DNA of 64,000 nt from Amycolatopsis thermophila (lineage in GTDB: Bacteria > Actinomycetota > Actinomycetes > Mycobacteriales > Pseudonocardiaceae): the NCBI RefSeq assembly GCF_030814215.1, contig NZ_JAUSUT010000001.1, positions 3,472,001 to 3,536,000 of the forward strand. Reading direction: 5' to 3'. Position 1 is the stretch's first letter. Each line of letters starts with the position of its first letter. Shown here piece after piece: positions 8,945 through 17,077 of the stretch. Position numbers and translations under genes: made by a program. The notes beneath the pieces were generated by a model, which was not told where the DNA came from, did no database searches, and was given only the letters and a program-made list of their open reading frames with translations.

Positions 8945-10531
8945 ATGGCTTCGGTGATCGGCAAGCGGGTCGGCGGCAGGACCTACTACTACCTGGCGCA
9001 CACCGGGCGGGTGAACGGCAAGCCGCGGATCACCTCGCAGCGTTACCTCGGGACGGCGGAGGACATCGCGGCGGCGCTCGACGGCGCGGCCGGTTCCCCG
9101 GACGGCACGCGGCACCTCGCGTTCGGTGACGTCGCCGCGGTCTGGTCCACCCTGGAGCGGCTCCAGGTGCGCGCGACGATCGACGAGGTTCTGGGCTCCC
9201 GCACGGCGAAAGTGTCCGTCGGGACGTACTTCGCGCTGTCCGTGCTGCACCGCGCGACCGCGCCGGGCACGGAGCTCGCGCAGTGGTGGGCGGACAGCGC
9301 CGCGAGCCGGTTCGTCCGCCCCCGGATCGCGGCGGCCGCGGTGCGGGACGAGGAGTTCTGGCGTGCGACGCGACGGCTGACGCGCGCGCAGCTGGAGCGG
9401 ATCGAGGCGGCGGTGTCGGCGCGGGTGCGCGACCACCTCGACGACCCGACCCTGCTCGCGGTGGACGTGCCGAACTTCGCCACCTACGCCGAGTCGGAGA
9501 CCGCCGTGGCGGCCCCGGCCGGCCTGAGCACGGTGGTCACGCGGGACGGCGCCATCCCGCTGGCGTCGACGGTCTACCGGCGCGAGGGCGCGGTGCCGTT
9601 CGGGGTGGCGGCCGAGCAGCTGGCCGCGCGAGCGGCGGGCCCGGTGACCCTCGTGTTCGAAACCGGGCAGCACGCGCAGCTGGACCTGGACGACGGCAGG
9701 CACTTCGTCGGTGCGCTGCCCCTGGGCGACTACCCCGAGCTCCTCGCGCGTCCGGCGTCGGCGCGGCGCCCGGTCGACCCGGACCGCTTCGCCGGGGTGA
9801 CGGCACTCGACACGCAGGCCGTGGTGTCCGGCGCGAGCCGCCGGGTGGTCCTCACGCACTCGGCCAAGCTGCACGCCGCCCAGGCGCGCGGGTTCGCTCA
9901 GGCGCTGACCAGCGCGACGCGGCAGCTCGACGGTCTCGCGCTGGCGCTGGAGGCCGGCACCAACCGCAGGCCACGCGAACAGGTGATGACCGAGATCGCC
10001 CGCATCACCCGGGTGCGCTGGGTCGATCGCGTGGTGTCGACCCGGCTGACGGGTGTGCGCCCGGCCGAGCTCCGCCTGTCGTGGCGGGTCGACGAGAACG
10101 CCCGCGCACGGCTCGACGAGGAGTTCTTCGGCAAGCAGCTGCTGGTCACCGACCACGACTGGCCGGTCGCCGACGTCATCACCGCCTACCGCGCCCGCTA
10201 CCACCTCGACTCGACGTTCCGGCAGCTCAACGGCCCGTTCGTGGCGGCGTCCGCGCCGCGGCGGTACTGGACCGAGCACCGGATCGCGGTGCACTCGCTG
10301 GTCAGCGTGCTCGCCACCGCGGTCACCCACGTCATGCGGCAGGACGCCGACCGGGCCGGGCTCGACCTGTCCGTGCGCGAGCTGCTGGACCTCCTGTCGC
10401 GGATCGGCGAGACGGTGCTGCGCTACCCCTCGACCGGCGGGCGGCCCCGCACCCGTCGGCTGCTGACGTGCCGGGACCCGGTGCAGCAGAAGCTGTTCGA
10501 CCTGTTCGGCCTGGACGCCTACGCGCCCTGA
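8945..10531 (+). CDS. IS1634-type (IS4 superfamily) transposase, probably inactive or domesticated
   Basis: This 528-residue intact frame has the overall plan of IS1634-family DDE transposases. The N-terminus is of the RTYYYLAHTGRVNGKPR type, the first catalytic Asp lies in LLAVDVPNFATY, and the Y-R-(3)-E signature region is YRARYHLDSTFRQL. The expected second Asp (LVFDKG in relatives) reads LVFETG, and the expected third Glu reads Asp (HLDSTFRQ). Two of three metal-binding positions are therefore swapped. I see no terminal inverted repeats or target duplication. It overlaps the convergent MFS gene by 13 bp. It could be an old insertion kept for another role. Confidence 0.75.
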   Translation: MASVIGKRVGGRTYYYLAHTGRVNGKPRITSQRYLGTAEDIAAALDGAAGSPDGTRHLAFGDVAAVWSTLERLQVRATIDEVLGSRTAKVSVGTYFALSVLHRATAPGTELAQWWADSAASRFVRPRIAAAAVRDEEFWRATRRLTRAQLERIEAAVSARVRDHLDDPTLLAVDVPNFATYAESETAVAAPAGLSTVVTRDGAIPLASTVYRREGAVPFGVAAEQLAARAAGPVTLVFETGQHAQLDLDDGRHFVGALPLGDYPELLARPASARRPVDPDRFAGVTALDTQAVVSGASRRVVLTHSAKLHAAQARGFAQALTSATRQLDGLALALEAGTNRRPREQVMTEIARITRVRWVDRVVSTRLTGVRPAELRLSWRVDENARARLDEEFFGKQLLVTDHDWPVADVITAYRARYHLDSTFRQLNGPFVAASAPRRYWTEHRIAVHSLVSVLATAVTHVMRQDADRAGLDLSVRELLDLLSRIGETVLRYPSTGGRPRTRRLLTCRDPVQQKLFDLFGLDAYAP

Positions 10532-11736
10532 CCGGGCTTCCGCGGCAGCAGGAACGGGGTGCCGAGGAGCAGGACCCCGGCCAGGGCGAGCGCCGCCCGC
10601 GGGCCGGTGAGCTGCGCCAGCAGGCCCCACACCAGGGTGAGCACCGCGATGCTGGTGCTGGTGGTGATCGACCAGGCGGTGAGCATGCGGGCGTGCCGGC
10701 CGGGGTCGGTCGAGGTCAGCCGGTGCGCGGCGAAGACCGAGTTGAACAGGCTCGCGCAGGTGATCAGCCCGAGTTCGGTGACCATCACGATCAGCAGCCC
10801 GGCGGTGCCCGGCTGGACGAACGCGAGCCCGAGCGGCCAGCAGGCGCGGAGGGTGCCGAACACGCGCAGCGCGGTGGGCTCGCCCCAGCGCGCCGCGACC
10901 CGGCGGGCGAGCCGCGACCCGATCAGGCCGCCGACGCACGGCACGGCGAACGCCAGACCGTACTGCCAGGCCGGGAACCCGAGGTGACCGAGCATCAGCA
11001 CCGCCAGCACCGGTTCCCCGGCCATGATCAGGCCGTTGACCAGCGCGGTGTTGACGAAGAACCGCCGCAGGGCCGGGTGGGTCAGGATGTAGCGCCAGCC
11101 CTCAGCGAGGTCGCGCCAGCGGGTCGTCTTCGCCAGGCCGGCGGGCCGCTCGGGGTGCCGGATGGCGGCGATGCCGAGCGCGGAGAGCAGGTAGCTCACC
11201 GCGTCGGCGAGGACGGTGGTCACCGGACCCATCAGGCCGATGGCGGCGCCGCCCACGGGCGGCCCGATGATCGTGGCCGACCAGGTGGTGGACTCGAACC
11301 GGCTGGTGGCGACCAGGAGCCTGCCCGCCGGGACGACCGTCTTGAGGTAGGCGCCGCTCGCGGCCGTGAACGCGATCTTCGCCGCGGCGGTGACGACGGC
11401 GACCACCAGGAGCTGCGCGAACGACAGCACACCCAGCCAGTAGGCCGGCGGGATGGAGCCCAGCGCGGCGAAGCGGAGGACGTCCACGGCGATCATGACC
11501 GGCCGCTTGGCGCGGAACTCCATCCACGCGCCGACCGGGACCGCCAGCAGCGCGCCGATCGCGAGCCCGGACGCCGACAGCGCGGCCACCTCGGCCGGCC
11601 CGGCCTGCAGCACCTGCACGGCGACGATCGAGAACGCGCCGAACCCGAGGCCGGTCCCGTAGGCGCTCACCGCGTAGGCGGCCCACAACCAGCCGAACGA
11701 GCGGCCCAGGCGCGCCTTGCGTTCTGTTTTCAGCAC
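10519..11736 (-). CDS. MFS transporter (drug-exporter type)
   Basis: This protein of 405 residues is rich in hydrophobic segments consistent with 12 membrane helices. It has the inter-helix loop AWMEFRAKRPVMIAVD after helix 2 and a matching RLARRVAARWG in the second half. The pattern is that of the macrolide/tetracycline-exporter-like MFS group; the substrate is unknown. I chose GTG 11736 (VLKTERKARLG) because the upstream frame is low-complexity, although its ribosome site is weak. It converges on the IS1634-type gene with a 13-bp overlap. The next 270 bp upstream hold no feature I recognise before insertion-sequence debris begins. Confidence 0.8.
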   Translation of the reverse strand: MLKTERKARLGRSFGWLWAAYAVSAYGTGLGFGAFSIVAVQVLQAGPAEVAALSASGLAIGALLAVPVGAWMEFRAKRPVMIAVDVLRFAALGSIPPAYWLGVLSFAQLLVVAVVTAAAKIAFTAASGAYLKTVVPAGRLLVATSRFESTTWSATIIGPPVGGAAIGLMGPVTTVLADAVSYLLSALGIAAIRHPERPAGLAKTTRWRDLAEGWRYILTHPALRRFFVNTALVNGLIMAGEPVLAVLMLGHLGFPAWQYGLAFAVPCVGGLIGSRLARRVAARWGEPTALRVFGTLRACWPLGLAFVQPGTAGLLIVMVTELGLITCASLFNSVFAAHRLTSTDPGRHARMLTAWSITTSTSIAVLTLVWGLLAQLTGPRAALALAGVLLLGTPFLLPRKPGQGA

Positions 11737-12009
11737 GGGCGAAGGAAACCCGATGGCGGCGGGCGACCACAAACAACGGATCGCGCGGGGTGTCACAACC
11801 AGCCGTTGTGGCTGCCGGGCGGAGGCGAGCGCGTGGTGTGGCCGGGCGTGCGGTGCCGGGTGGGCTGAACTGAACCCGCGGGTACGAGGGTGACTGGCGG
11901 GTGCGGTGTGCGCGCGTTGGGTGAACCGGGGTGTCCCCATGGGGTTGTCGAGCGGCAGTGGTCGTAGGAGCGGGGTGTTGAAGCCAGATGAGCAGGCTGG
12001 CCAGGTCGA

Positions 12010-12331
12010 TCATGCCGTGGTAGGAGGAAGGATCCGCTCGCCCCCGGTGTGCGGACGGCTCGTCCGGCGATCAAGCTCGTCGATCGCGTCGGCGACCACC
12101 CGCACCGTCGGCACCAGCATGCTCAAGGTGCCGTTGCGTGACCAGCGCCAGGACCGGTGATAGACCGTCTTCCACGGCCCCTAACGCTCGGGCAGGTCCC
12201 GCCACGCCACCCCCGTTTTGGCCTTGAACAACATCCCGTTGATGACCCGGCGGTCATCAACCCGCGGACCGCCCCTCACACCCGACATCCGCAGCAACGG
12301 CTCCATCGCCGAACCCACTTCGAGGACAGGT
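12010..12331 (-). pseudogene. IS5-family transposase remnant (in-frame stop, internal deletion)
   Basis: Read on the minus strand, this encodes the typical IS5-group N-terminal region: PRVDDRRVINGMLFKAKTG, then VAWRDLPER, a TAG stop where relatives have Tyr or Phe, then GPWKTVYHRSWRW. After about 95 codons the sequence jumps, in another frame, to SYHGMIDLASLLIWL, which resembles the extreme C-terminus of such transposases. The catalytic middle is missing. It lies directly against the IS110 fragment, so one element probably landed in the other before both decayed. Confidence 0.7.
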
Positions 12332-12332
12332 C

Positions 12333-12512
12333 CTAGGCCGATGAGCGTGGCGTCGTGTTTCTTGCCTTCGTCGCGTTTGCGCTGGTAGTAGGCCCCGCTG
12401 GTGGGGTCGGACAGGGCGGCGATGCTGGCGTAGGCTTCCAGGTGGGCCGAGGATGTGAAGGCGGAGGCGTCGCCGATTTCCAGCAGGATCCGCGCGGCGG
12501 TCCTGCCTGAGC
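12333..12512 (-). pseudogene. IS110-family transposase C-terminal remnant
   Basis: On the minus strand the frame reads GSGRTAARILLEIGDASAF, then SSAHLEAYASIAALSDPTSG, AYYQRKRDEGKKHDATLIGL. These are two pieces of the IS110 transposase_20 domain, with the segment between the AYA motif and the final ALSDPTSGAYYQRKR part deleted. The N-terminal DEDD catalytic domain is absent. It begins about 20 bp after the recQ stop and runs into the IS5 remnant. It is a fossil, not a mobile element. Confidence 0.7.
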
Positions 12513-12532
12513 CAACGGGGTGCGCTGACCGG

Positions 12533-14134
12533 TCATTCCTCGGTGAGCAGGCCCCGTTCGCGCACCGCGGGCAGGGACAGCGAGCGGTATCCCGCCTCCT
12601 CGAACAGCACCGTGACGCGGTCCGCCTCCCGGCGGACCACCTGCCCCGGCCCCCACTCCGCGTGCCGGACGTTCGTGCCCGGCTGGAATTCCCCGTCGGA
12701 CGGTGCCCGGTCCTGCGCCGTGCCCGCGTCGCACGTGTCGCAGAAGCCGCACGGCTCGTCCAGCGTTTCGCCGAAGTAGCCCAACAGGAACTGGCGCCGG
12801 CACGAGGTCGCCTCGGCGTACTCGCGCATGACCTCGACCCGGGACCGATCGAGCTTGGTGCGGTGTTCGGCCACCGCGGCGGCGCGTTCGGCGGCCTCCC
12901 CGGGATCGGTGCCGTCGTAGCCGAACCCGCCCTGCTCGGTCTCCTCGACCAGCCCGGACTGCTCCAGCAGGTTCAGGTTGTTCATCGCGCGGCGATGCGA
13001 CTGGTCCACCTCGCCGTCGATCTCCTGTGGACTGGCCGGGCCGTCCTGCTCGCGCAGGGTCTCGGCGAGTTCCTGGATGCCCTCGGCGTCGAACCGCCGT
13101 GCGGTGAGGAACCTCTGCAGGCCCAGATCCTCGGGCCGGTAGAACAGGAGCGCGTCGGCGCGTTCGCCGTCCCGCCCGGCGCGGCCGATCTGCTGGTAGT
13201 ACGAGTCGACCGATTCCGGTGTGGACGCGTGCACGACGAACCGCACGTTCGGCTTGTCGATGCCCATGCCGAACGCCGACGTGGCCACCACGACCTCGAC
13301 CCGGTCCTCCAGGAAGTCGTCGTGCACGCGCTTGCGGTCGGCCGCCTTCATCCCGGCGTGGTAGGCGACCGCGCCCAGTTCCTCCGCGTAGCGTTCGCTG
13401 TCCTTGCGCGTCGCGGCGTAGACGAGGCCGGGCTTGGGCGCCTCGCGCACCCACCGCAGCACGGCGGCGCGCTTGTCCTTCTCGTCGGTGGCGCGGTGCA
13501 CCGCGAGGTAGAGGTTCGGCCGGTCGAACCCGGACACCACGCGCAGCGGATCCCGCAACCCGAGGTGCTCGACGATGTCGTCGCGCACCGGGCCACCCGC
13601 GGTCGCGGTCAGCGCGAGCACGCGGGGGTGGCCGAGCCGCTCGATGGCGTGCCCGAGGCGGAGGTAGTCGGGGCGGAAGTCGTGGCCCCAGGCGGAGACG
13701 CAGTGCGCCTCGTCGACCACGAACAGGCTCGGGCGGATTTCGTCCAGCTGCTCCAGCACCTCGTCCTTGGCGAGCTGTTCCGGTGCCAGGAACAGGTACT
13801 CGGCGTCGCCCTCGGTGACCGCGTCCCACGCCCGGCCGGTGGTCCTGGCGCTCTGGGTGGAGTTCACCGCGACGGCGTCCGGCGCGTCGCTGTCCTCGAT
13901 CTGGCCGACCTGGTCGCGTTGCAACGCGGTCAACGGCGACACGACGAGCGTCGGCCCGTCCAGCAGCAGCGCCGGAACCTGGTAGATCGCCGACTTGCCG
14001 GAACCGGTGGGCATCACGGCGAGCACGTCGCCGCCGTCGAGGAGGTGTGCCATCGCGGTCAGCTGGTCGTCGCGCAGGTCCGGCCAGCCGAAGGTGTCGC
14101 GCGCGGTCCGGCGGAGTTCGTCGTGTCTGGACAC
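12533..14134 (-). CDS. recQ: RecQ-family ATP-dependent DNA helicase
   Basis: This 533-residue SF2 helicase carries motif I MPTGSGKSAIYQ, motif Ia SPLTALQRDQV, the DEAH box with RecQ loop VVDEAHCVSAWGHDFRPDY, motif III LTATA, motif V ATSAFGMGIDKP and motif VI QQIGRAGRDG. The zinc-binding part is C-terminal (SCRRQFLLGYFGE and CGFCDTCD), followed by a winged-helix-like tail with WGPGQVV. RecQ unwinds recombination and stalled-fork intermediates. The protein is shorter than E. coli RecQ and has no clear HRDC domain. The gene is divergent from the NUDIX gene, 50 bp apart. Confidence 0.92.
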   Translation of the reverse strand: MSRHDELRRTARDTFGWPDLRDDQLTAMAHLLDGGDVLAVMPTGSGKSAIYQVPALLLDGPTLVVSPLTALQRDQVGQIEDSDAPDAVAVNSTQSARTTGRAWDAVTEGDAEYLFLAPEQLAKDEVLEQLDEIRPSLFVVDEAHCVSAWGHDFRPDYLRLGHAIERLGHPRVLALTATAGGPVRDDIVEHLGLRDPLRVVSGFDRPNLYLAVHRATDEKDKRAAVLRWVREAPKPGLVYAATRKDSERYAEELGAVAYHAGMKAADRKRVHDDFLEDRVEVVVATSAFGMGIDKPNVRFVVHASTPESVDSYYQQIGRAGRDGERADALLFYRPEDLGLQRFLTARRFDAEGIQELAETLREQDGPASPQEIDGEVDQSHRRAMNNLNLLEQSGLVEETEQGGFGYDGTDPGEAAERAAAVAEHRTKLDRSRVEVMREYAEATSCRRQFLLGYFGETLDEPCGFCDTCDAGTAQDRAPSDGEFQPGTNVRHAEWGPGQVVRREADRVTVLFEEAGYRSLSLPAVRERGLLTEE

Positions 14135-14184
14135 CGGCGGGGTGTTCCCGCCCGGGGTGGGCGGAAACGTCGTAGGCTGCGGGC

Positions 14185-14706
14185 ATGCTGGAGGGATACC
14201 GGGCGCGGGACGAGGTCGAGAGCGCCGATCTGGCGCGGATCCGGGAGTTGCTGGCCACCGCCGAGGATCCGTTCGCGCGGGACACCCCGTTGCACGTCAC
14301 TGGTTCCGCGGCGATCGTGCACCCGGACAGCGGGCGCGTGCTGTTGCGGTGGCACGCGCGTCAGCAGGCGTGGTTGCAGGTCGGCGGGCACGGCGATCCG
14401 GGCGAGACGGACCCGCTGGACATCGCGCTGCGCGAGGGCCGCGAGGAGACCGGGCTGACCGATCTGGTGCCGTGGCCGACGGCGGCGCCGTTGCACACCG
14501 TGATCGTGCCGGTACCGGCCAAGGGTGCCGAGCCCGCGCACGAGCACGCGGACCTGCGGTTCGTCCTGGCGACGCGGGAGCCGGACGCGGCGCGTCCCGA
14601 GAAGCCGGACGCCCCGCTCAAGTGGCTACCCCTCGACGAGGCGATCGACGCGGTGACGGAGGACAGCCTGCGCGAGACGCTCCGGCGGGTGCGGGAACTC
14701 CGCTAG
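14185..14706 (+). CDS. NUDIX hydrolase
   Basis: This 173-residue protein has a clear NUDIX box at about 73-98 (GHGDPGETDPLDIALREG followed by REETGL). It contains one more residue between the first Glu and REx-REE than the textbook pattern, which is usual for this actinobacterial subgroup. Such enzymes hydrolyse nucleoside diphosphates linked to another group; the substrate is unknown. The ATG at 14185 gives a natural N-terminus. The gene is divergent from recQ and convergent with the next gene. Confidence 0.88.
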   Translation: MLEGYRARDEVESADLARIRELLATAEDPFARDTPLHVTGSAAIVHPDSGRVLLRWHARQQAWLQVGGHGDPGETDPLDIALREGREETGLTDLVPWPTAAPLHTVIVPVPAKGAEPAHEHADLRFVLATREPDAARPEKPDAPLKWLPLDEAIDAVTEDSLRETLRRVRELR

Positions 14707-14728
14707 GCTGCGGTGCTTCGGGCTCGCC

Positions 14729-15052
14729 CTAGCGGCCCCGGTGCGGGGTCTGGTCCGCGACGCCGTGACGCAGCGGCGTGTTCGGCTCGGCCGCGGTCTG
14801 CTCCTTCGCGGGGGAGCCGCCGCGGTGGCCGGTGACCTCGGGGATCTCGGTGTGCTCGCCGCCGGACGGTTCGGCGCCCTCGTCGAGCTGGCGTTTGCGG
14901 ACGCGGAACAGTTCCAGCACCGGGAGCCGGTTGGCGTGCTTGAGCTCGTACGACATCAGCTGGTCGAGCTGCGCGGAGTCCAGCGAGCGGATGCGGTGCT
15001 GCAGCGAGGCCAGGGGCAGTTCGTCGTACTCGGGCAGTGGTAGCTCGGACAT
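14729..15052 (-). CDS. Conserved small protein with SLxHRIRSL motif, function unknown
   Basis: This 107-residue acidic-to-neutral protein has an ordered, probably helical N-terminal half (LPEYDELPLASLQHRIRSLD, then LDQLMSYELKHANRLPVLELF) and a disordered Pro/Glu/Thr-rich tail. The first half resembles a small conserved domain seen in many actinobacteria that I cannot assign to a function. It lies 18 bp after the alpha-glucosidase on the same strand and may be its last operon partner. Confidence 0.65.
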   Translation of the reverse strand: MSELPLPEYDELPLASLQHRIRSLDSAQLDQLMSYELKHANRLPVLELFRVRKRQLDEGAEPSGGEHTEIPEVTGHRGGSPAKEQTAAEPNTPLRHGVADQTPHRGR

Positions 15053-15070
15053 GTCGTAGGGCGTACCCGC

Positions 15071-16603
15071 TCAGACGGCCAGCCACACCGCCGAGTCGGG
15101 TGCCAGCACCTCGCCCGGGTCGCCGGGGTCGCTCGCGAGCAGGACCTTCCGGTGCGGTGGCAGCGCGACCGCCGCCTCGCCGAGGTTCACCACGCACACC
15201 ACCCCGGGGTCGCGGCGGAAGGCCAGCACCTCCGGTTCACTGTCCAACCAGGACAGTTCGCCGTCGCCGAGCGCCGGGTTCTCCTTGCGGATCCGCAACG
15301 CCTCCCGGTAGAGGCTCAGCGTCGAGCCGGGGTCGTTCTCCTGCGCGGCCACGGTTTTCGCCGACCAGCGGGCCGGCTGGGGCAGCCACGGCGTCCCCGT
15401 GGTGAACCCGAACGGCGGTGACGCACCGGACCACGGCAGCGGCACCCGGCAGCCGTCGCGGCCGCGGCGCGTGCGGCCCGACCGTTCCCACGTCGGGTCC
15501 TGCAGCACCTCCTCCGGCAGGTCCTCGATCTCCTCGAGCCCGAGCTCCTCGCCCTGGTACAGGTAGGCGCCGCCGGGCAGGGCCAGCATCAGCAGCAACG
15601 CCGCCCGCGCCCGCGGCAGCCCGCCCCGGTAGCGCGTCACGTGCCGTGTCACGTCGTGGTTGGACAGCACCCAGGTGGCGGGTGCGCCGACCGCCGACAG
15701 CGCCTCGATGCTGGCGTCGATCACCGCCCGGAACCGGCCGGCCCGCCAGGGGCAGCGCAGGAAGTCGAAGTTGAACGCCGTGTGCAGCTCGTCGGGCCGC
15801 ACGTACCGCGCCAGCCGCCGCGGGTTGTCCACCCAGGCTTCTGCGACGAAGATCCGGTCGTCACCGTAGTGCCGCGCCAGTTCCCGCCACGACCGGAAGA
15901 TCTCGTGCACGCCCGGACGGTCCCAGTGCGGGTGGTCGCTGCGGTCCGGCGGCTCGACGAGGCCCTCGTGGTCCAGACCGAGGTCCGGCAGCGCGGGGTC
16001 CTTGACCATGCCGTGCGCCACGTCGATCCGGAACCCGTCCACGCCGCGGTCGAGCCAGAACCGCAGCACGTCCAGGAACTCGGTGCGCACCTGCGGGTGG
16101 TCCCAGTTCAGGTCGGGCTGCGCGGCGTCGAACAGGTGCAGGTACCACTGGCCGTCGTCCACCCGGGTCCACGCCGGGCCGCCGAACACGCTGCGCCAGT
16201 CGTTGGGCTCGTCGCGGAAGACGTACCGGTCCCGCTCCGGTGCGCCCGGCCCGGCGTCGAGCGCGGCCCGGAACCACGGGTGCCGGTCGCTGGTGTGGTT
16301 GGGCACGATGTCGACGATGATCCGCAACCCGTGGTCGTGCGCCTCGCGGATCAGCGCCTCGGCGTCGGACAGCGTGCCGAACACCGGGTCGATGTCGCGG
16401 TAGTCGGCGACGTCGTAGCCGCCGTCGGCCATCGGGGACGGGTACCAGGGCGTGATCCACAGCGCGTCCACGCCGAGCCCGGCCAGGTACGGCAGTTTCG
16501 CGCGGAGGCCGGCCAGGTCGCCGATCCCGTCGCCGGTGCCGTCGGCGAAGCTGCGGATGTAGACCTGGTAGATGACGGCGTCCCGCCACCACCCGCCGCT
16601 CAC
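15071..16603 (-). CDS. Glycoside hydrolase family 13 (alpha-glucosidase type)
   Basis: This 510-residue enzyme has the GH13 regions in order: DIVPNHTSDRHPWF (region I), GFRIDVAHGM with the Asp nucleophile (region II), FVAEAWVD with the acid/base Glu (region III) and SNHDVTRH (region IV). The start WWRDAVIYQVYIRSFADG is typical of oligo-1,6-glucosidase/alpha-glucosidase types. It should cleave terminal alpha-glucosyl bonds of maltose- or isomaltose-like sugars; no signal peptide is seen, so it is cytosolic. The GTG start at 16603 overlaps the upstream stop as GTGA, which indicates coupling. Confidence 0.9.
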   Translation of the reverse strand: MSGGWWRDAVIYQVYIRSFADGTGDGIGDLAGLRAKLPYLAGLGVDALWITPWYPSPMADGGYDVADYRDIDPVFGTLSDAEALIREAHDHGLRIIVDIVPNHTSDRHPWFRAALDAGPGAPERDRYVFRDEPNDWRSVFGGPAWTRVDDGQWYLHLFDAAQPDLNWDHPQVRTEFLDVLRFWLDRGVDGFRIDVAHGMVKDPALPDLGLDHEGLVEPPDRSDHPHWDRPGVHEIFRSWRELARHYGDDRIFVAEAWVDNPRRLARYVRPDELHTAFNFDFLRCPWRAGRFRAVIDASIEALSAVGAPATWVLSNHDVTRHVTRYRGGLPRARAALLLMLALPGGAYLYQGEELGLEEIEDLPEEVLQDPTWERSGRTRRGRDGCRVPLPWSGASPPFGFTTGTPWLPQPARWSAKTVAAQENDPGSTLSLYREALRIRKENPALGDGELSWLDSEPEVLAFRRDPGVVCVVNLGEAAVALPPHRKVLLASDPGDPGEVLAPDSAVWLAV

Positions 16604-17040
16604 GCGTGCAACAGGTCGTGGGCCCAGGACACGAGGTGGACCAGCGCGTCGACCTGTCCGCACGGATCCGGGTCCCCGGTGATGAACTCCAGCTGCGCGT
16701 CCACCCCCGCCGCGTCGTGGTTGAGTTCGGCGAGGACGGCGCGCAGCACGGCCCGCAGCGGCGGCTGGAGCTCGTCGATCTGGACGTCCCCGGCGTCCTC
16801 GTCGGCCAGCGCCACCGTGAACAGGTCACCGGCGTCGGGTGCCGCCCGGTCCCGTACGAGCCGGGCGGTCACCGTGACCAGTTCCGCGCACAGCGGCCGC
16901 AGCAGGCCCGCCTCGGGTGCGTCGGCGCCGATCATCCTGGGCAGCAGCCGGGACACGGACTCGAAGTCCTCCCGGCCGAGGTCGTCCACGAGCTGATCCG
17001 CCAGGCGCCGGACGTCTCGCTGGGTGTTTTCGTGGCTCAT
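16600..17040 (-). CDS. Hypothetical all-helical protein
   Basis: This 146-residue acidic protein is rich in Leu, Ala and Asp, with predicted helices throughout and no membrane segment or known motif. It sits between the site-2 protease gene (37 bp upstream) and the alpha-glucosidase (GTGA overlap downstream), so it is expressed with the latter. I do not recognise the family. Confidence 0.7.
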   Translation of the reverse strand: MSHENTQRDVRRLADQLVDDLGREDFESVSRLLPRMIGADAPEAGLLRPLCAELVTVTARLVRDRAAPDAGDLFTVALADEDAGDVQIDELQPPLRAVLRAVLAELNHDAAGVDAQLEFITGDPDPCGQVDALVHLVSWAHDLLHA

Positions 17041-17077
17041 CGGAGAGTGGGATTCCCGCGCTCGCGGGGACCGAAAC

